Of a stretch of 64,000 nucleotides of DNA, positions 60,875-64,000 are shown one piece after another. The DNA is taken from positions 1 through 64,000 of the forward strand of contig JAIOYK010000014.1 in assembly GCA_021741145.1 (NCBI GenBank), written 5' to 3'. The notes under the pieces are model-generated. The model made no database searches and was not told where the DNA came from. It saw only the letters and a list, made by a program, of their open reading frames with translations. Each line of letters opens with the position of its first letter. Positions within the stretch are counted from its first letter, which is position 1. Source of the DNA: Rhodospirillum sp. (GTDB lineage: Bacteria; Pseudomonadota; Alphaproteobacteria; Rhodospirillales; Rhodospirillaceae). A program made the translations under genes and the position numbers.

Positions 60875-62083
60875 ATGAGCAAAACCACCTTCAACATGGT
60901 CGTGGCTGGCGGCGGAATCGGTGGCTTGTCCGCGGCGATGGGTCTAGCCAAGGCGGGCTGCAAGGTCACGGTGCTGGAGCAGGCTTCCGCCTTCGGAGAG
61001 ATTGGGGCGGGCATCCAGATCGGGCCCAACGCCTTCCACGCCATGGATTACCTTGGCGTCGGCGAGGCCGGTCGGTCCAAGGCCGTCTACATCGACAAGC
61101 TGGTTTTGATGGACGCGGTCAGCGGCGATCATATTTCCGACCTACCCGTGGGCGAAGAGTTTCGCGGTCGCTTCGGCAACCCCTACGCCGTGGTCCACCG
61201 GGCCGACCTGCATGGGGTCCTACATGATGCTTGCAAGGCCAACGACAACATCACGCTGGTGAACAACCAGCGGGTGGTTTCCTACGAAAACACCGCGAAT
61301 GGTGCCAAGGTGACCACCGAATCGGGCGACGTTTTCGAGGGCGATGCGGTCATCGGCTGCGATGGCGTGCGCTCCATGATCCGCCAGCAACTGACTGGCG
61401 GCGACGAATTGCGTCTGTCCGGCCATGTGGCCTATCGCGCCGTGCTCAAGCTGGAGCAGATGCCCGAGGACATGCGCTGGAACGCCGCGGCCCTCTGGGG
61501 CGGGCCGAAGTGCCACATGGTCCACTACCCGCTGCAGGGCTGGAAAACCTTCAATTTGGTGGCCACCTTCCAGACCGACGTGTCCAACGTCGGCACCAAC
61601 GAGCCGGGCACGCGGGAGGAAATCCTCTCCCGCTTCGGCGATGTCTGCGACAGGGTCCGCAAGGTGCTGGAAATCCCCACCGAATGGCGCCGCTGGGTAT
61701 TGGGGGACCGGGATCCCATCGAGAACTGGACCGACGGCAATGTCACCCTGTTGGGCGACGCCGCCCATCCGACCCACCAATATTTCGCCCAGGGCGCCTG
61801 CATGGCGCTGGAAGACTCCGTCTGCCTGTCGGACAAGATCCAACATTGCGGTGGCGACCTGAACAAGGCCTTCCAGCAGTACCAGGACGAGCGCATCGTC
61901 CGCGCTTACCGGGTGGTCCTGTCCTCGCGCATGCTGGGCAAGATGTACCACGCCCAGGGTGTCGAACGCCTGATCCGCAACAGTGTCATGGCCGCCAAGA
62001 AGCCCGAGGACTACTACCACAGTCTCGAATGGCTCTATGGCGGCACCGGCCTGATGTCCGCCGCGCCCCAGGCGGCGGAGTAA
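60875..62083 (+). CDS. 3-hydroxybenzoate 6-hydroxylase-type FAD monooxygenase
   Basis: NAD(P)H-dependent flavin hydroxylase; the best-fitting reaction is 3-hydroxybenzoate to gentisate. The FAD motif is MVVAGGGIGGLSAAMGLAKA, then the DG motif VIGCDGVRSMIRQQL, and the GD motif TLLGDAAHPTHQYFAQGACM. There are 402 residues. An AAAGGGAGG ribosome-binding site precedes. It is 3 bases from the next gene, a GST-type isomerase, which is the expected gentisate-pathway partner; gentisate dioxygenase is not in the window. Salicylate 1-hydroxylase is an alternative. Confidence 0.85.
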   Translation: MSKTTFNMVVAGGGIGGLSAAMGLAKAGCKVTVLEQASAFGEIGAGIQIGPNAFHAMDYLGVGEAGRSKAVYIDKLVLMDAVSGDHISDLPVGEEFRGRFGNPYAVVHRADLHGVLHDACKANDNITLVNNQRVVSYENTANGAKVTTESGDVFEGDAVIGCDGVRSMIRQQLTGGDELRLSGHVAYRAVLKLEQMPEDMRWNAAALWGGPKCHMVHYPLQGWKTFNLVATFQTDVSNVGTNEPGTREEILSRFGDVCDRVRKVLEIPTEWRRWVLGDRDPIENWTDGNVTLLGDAAHPTHQYFAQGACMALEDSVCLSDKIQHCGGDLNKAFQQYQDERIVRAYRVVLSSRMLGKMYHAQGVERLIRNSVMAAKKPEDYYHSLEWLYGGTGLMSAAPQAAE

Positions 62084-62086
62084 CCC

Positions 62087-62731
62087 ATGGCGCGACTGCA
62101 TGGCTTTTTCCGAAGCGGAACCTCCCATCGTCTGCGGATCGCGCTGAACTTGAAGGGTCTCCCCACGGAGATCCTTCCGGTCAACCTGCGCAAGGGCGAG
62201 CACAAGGCGGAGGCCTATCTCGCCCTCAATCCCCAGGGCTTTGTTCCCGCCTATGAAAGCGACGACGACGGGGTGCTCACCCAATCCCCGGCGATCATCG
62301 AATACCTGGAAGAGCGGTATCCGGACCCTCCCCTGCTGCCCCAGGGGTTGGGAGATAGGGCAAGGGTGCGGGCCATGGCCGCGGCCATTGGCTGCGACAT
62401 CCACCCCATCAACAACATGCGGATCCTCGGCGCCCTGCGCCAGCAATTCGGCGCCGATGAAGAGGCCATCAAGGTCTGGACCAGCACCTGGATCCATGCG
62501 GGCTTCAAGGCGCTGGAGAGGATGCTACCCGAGGATGTGGGCCAGGGAGCATTGACCTTCGGAGATCAGCCAGGCTTGGTTGAATGTTATCTGATCCCGC
62601 AAGTTTACAGTGCCCGCCGGTTCGATGTGGACCTGTCGACCTATCCGAAAATCACGGCGCTCGACGCGGTCTGTGGCGCGATGGAGGCCTTCCAGGCCGC
62701 CCATCCGGATGCCCAACCCGACGCCGTCTGA
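62087..62731 (+). CDS. maleylpyruvate/maleylacetoacetate isomerase
   Basis: Zeta-class glutathione transferase, 214 residues, that isomerises maleylpyruvate to fumarylpyruvate in the gentisate route (or maleylacetoacetate in tyrosine breakdown). N-terminal motif LHGFFRSGTSHRLRIALNLK has the Ser-rich active loop; NPQGFVPAYE, LTQSPAIIEYLEERYP and CDIHPINNMRIL follow. The neighbouring hydroxylase favours the maleylpyruvate substrate. It begins 3 bases after the hydroxylase stop and ends before a strong hairpin. Confidence 0.9.
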   Translation: MARLHGFFRSGTSHRLRIALNLKGLPTEILPVNLRKGEHKAEAYLALNPQGFVPAYESDDDGVLTQSPAIIEYLEERYPDPPLLPQGLGDRARVRAMAAAIGCDIHPINNMRILGALRQQFGADEEAIKVWTSTWIHAGFKALERMLPEDVGQGALTFGDQPGLVECYLIPQVYSARRFDVDLSTYPKITALDAVCGAMEAFQAAHPDAQPDAV

Positions 62732-62741
62732 CATCCCTTTT

Positions 62742-62771
62742 CCCCGGCCGGATCCACCCATTCGGCCGGGG
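62742..62771 (+). terminator. hairpin after the isomerase gene
   Basis: Perfect 9-bp stem CCCCGGCCG / CGGCCGGGG with a 12-base loop, 10 bases after the stop. A short T-run follows (GCTTTT), so it may partly end the transcript or set different levels for the transporter. Confidence 0.5.
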
Positions 62772-62865
62772 TGCGTGCTTTTGCAGTGTGGGCAAAGACA
62801 AACGACACGAGGGCGAACGCCCCGAGATCCCCAAGATCAATGACCCCATGGGAGGTATGTTACCA

Positions 62866-63858
62866 ATGTCCGTTACAATGAAGATGACCCTCGCCGCCAC
62901 CGCTCTGTTCGCGGGCGTGGCCCTCTCCGCCCCGTCCTGGGCCGAGGAACTGAAACTGGGCGTGATCACCCCGCCGCCCCACGTCTGGACCAAGGCCGCC
63001 AACCACTTCGGCGATCTGTTGAAGGAGAAAAGCGGGGGCGCGCTGACCGTCGTGGTCTTCCCCAGTGGCCAGTTGGGCGCCGAGCCGGAAATGTTCCAGC
63101 AGATGCAGGCGGGCATCCTGGACATGGGTTTGATGACCGGCGCCCTGACCTCCCTGCGCGAGCCCTCCATCCAGGGCTGGTTCACGCCCTTCCTGATGGG
63201 ATCCGTCGAAGAGGCCGCCATGGCCGCCAAGACTCCCGCGGCCCAGGAAATGCTGTCCAACCTGGATAAGCTGGGCCTCAAGGGTCTGGGCTATTCCTTC
63301 GCGGGGATGCGCCACATCCTGACCACCAAGGGCACCATTTCCGGCCTTGATGACCTGAAGGGCCAGAAGATCCGCATCGTCCCCTTCCCGGCCATGAAGG
63401 TCTGGTGGGAGGCCACCGGCGCCGTTCCCACCCCGATCCAATTGCCCGACATCTATCAGGCCTTGCAGAGCGGTCTGCTCGACGGCGTGGACATCGACCT
63501 GGACGCCCTGGTCGGCCTGAAGTTCCAGGAGGTGGCCAAGGGTCTGACCCTGACCAACCACATGGTTTTCCCCGCGGTGGCCATGATGGGCAAGGCCAAA
63601 TGGGATGAATTGGGTCCCGAGAAGCAGGCCATGGTGACCGAGGCCATGGACGAAACCCTGGCCTGGGCCACGGAGAGACAGATCGAGGCGGAGCAGACCA
63701 ACCTGGAGACCCTGAAGGCCGCCATCGAGGTCACTACGCTGGAAAACGCCGAGACGGTCTTCGCCGACGCCAATGCCGCCTTCGCCGAGGCCTTTGGGTC
63801 CGATCCGCTGATCACGGCCTTCCAGGAGCAGGTCAAGGCCGCCAAGGCCGCGCGGTAA
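62866..63858 (+). CDS. dctP: TRAP transporter substrate-binding protein (DctP family)
   Basis: Periplasmic binding protein of a TRAP importer for an organic acid, 330 residues. The signal peptide runs to about residue 27 (TLAATALFAGVALSAPSWAEE). The family pattern appears as LKLGVITPPPHVWTKAANHF, GGALTVVVFPSGQLGAEPEM and LKGQKIRIVPFPAMKVWWEA. The start is ATG 62866 with GGAGG 10 bases upstream. A substrate such as 3-hydroxybenzoate or a related aromatic acid is inferred from the operon. Confidence 0.92.
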   Translation: MSVTMKMTLAATALFAGVALSAPSWAEELKLGVITPPPHVWTKAANHFGDLLKEKSGGALTVVVFPSGQLGAEPEMFQQMQAGILDMGLMTGALTSLREPSIQGWFTPFLMGSVEEAAMAAKTPAAQEMLSNLDKLGLKGLGYSFAGMRHILTTKGTISGLDDLKGQKIRIVPFPAMKVWWEATGAVPTPIQLPDIYQALQSGLLDGVDIDLDALVGLKFQEVAKGLTLTNHMVFPAVAMMGKAKWDELGPEKQAMVTEAMDETLAWATERQIEAEQTNLETLKAAIEVTTLENAETVFADANAAFAEAFGSDPLITAFQEQVKAAKAAR

Positions 63859-63879
63859 CCCAACGCGGGTTCAAGGGCG

Positions 63880-63906
63880 GGGAGCATCCTCCGATCGGAT
63901 GCTCCC
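63880..63906 (+). terminator. hairpin between dctP and the next gene
   Basis: Perfect 10-bp stem GGGAGCATCC / GGATGCTCCC with a 7-base loop, 21 bases after dctP. In TRAP operons such hairpins often sit after the binding-protein gene and raise its share of expression over the membrane subunits. Confidence 0.55.
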
Positions 63907-63951
63907 TTCCACCACCAGTACCCATTTCCTTTTTTGTCGGGAGACCGTCCC

Positions 63952-64000
63952 ATGGCGATTGCCCTCGCCCGCGGCGTTGCCCAAACCCTTGGTGGCCTGA
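63952..64000 (+). CDS. start of a gene running off the window, probably TRAP small permease
   Basis: Only the first 16 codons are visible, reading MAIALARGVAQTLGGL. A GGGAG ribosome-binding site lies upstream. By position after dctP it is probably the DctQ-type small membrane subunit, but the fragment is too short to prove it. Confidence 0.45.
   Translation, partial: MAIALARGVAQTLGGL

Overview
The window is GC-rich chromosomal DNA from an alphaproteobacterium, most likely of the Rhodospirillales. The support is indirect: an NDUFA12-type complex I accessory subunit, a DUF2155 protein, a B12-dependent ribonucleotide reductase, a fused ThiS-ThiG, and a compact type II-C Cas9 with an alphaproteobacterial-style repeat. 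I saw no rRNA, tRNA, prophage or insertion sequence. Most genes are housekeeping or metabolic and lie in short operons.

Layout. 65-8000: a flagellar hook gene behind a sigma-54 promoter, thiamine thiazole synthesis (thiSG fusion), accB-accC, aat, and an operon of NDUFA12, two MCE (MlaD-like) proteins and a DUF2155 protein. 8292-12409: nrdJ with two NrdR-like boxes and a structured leader. 12508-16444: a LuxR-type regulator divergent from an agmatinase-family hydrolase, a polyamine-type binding protein and a metallo-beta-lactamase-fold hydrolase. 16539-22468: RNase T2, gamma-glutamyltransferase, a small conserved protein, and a LysR/MFS divergent pair.

22455-29628 is the most unusual segment. 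It is a complete type II-C CRISPR-Cas locus with 38 identical repeats and 37 spacers on the + strand, cas2-cas1-cas9 on the - strand, and a tracrRNA on the + strand upstream of cas9. The locus is bracketed by a 30-bp imperfect direct repeat (26/30). The right copy is the 3' end of a DUF924 gene and the left copy directly abuts the first CRISPR repeat. This suggests that the whole module was inserted as a unit at the end of that gene.

29601-42909: DUF924, a DUF482/GNAT protein and RidA; serA; a 50-residue protein; an OAS/CD-NTase-like protein whose active site looks degenerate; mscS; a thioredoxin-fold protein; an M48 lipoprotein protease; a perfect sigma-54 promoter in front of a chemoreceptor-like fragment and a 68-residue protein; msrA; an EEP-family hydrolase; hspQ; hrpB. 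43138-53990: a hybrid histidine kinase, otsA-glk, a small protein, a LysR/leucine-dehydrogenase-type divergent pair, an unknown protein behind a sigma-54-like promoter, a patatin and a glycosyltransferase-like protein.

54010-64000: phnF divergent from phnM-DUF1045; a 1054-residue membrane protein built like a histidine kinase but lacking the phospho-acceptor histidine; and a MarR-controlled 3-hydroxybenzoate/gentisate catabolic operon with a TRAP transporter that runs off the window.

Sigma-54-type elements precede four units here: the hook gene, the chemoreceptor-like fragment, the hybrid kinase and the unknown 317-residue protein. This suggests that some uncharacterised genes belong to a motility or nitrogen-type regulon. 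All functional calls come from reading motifs; no database search was run.
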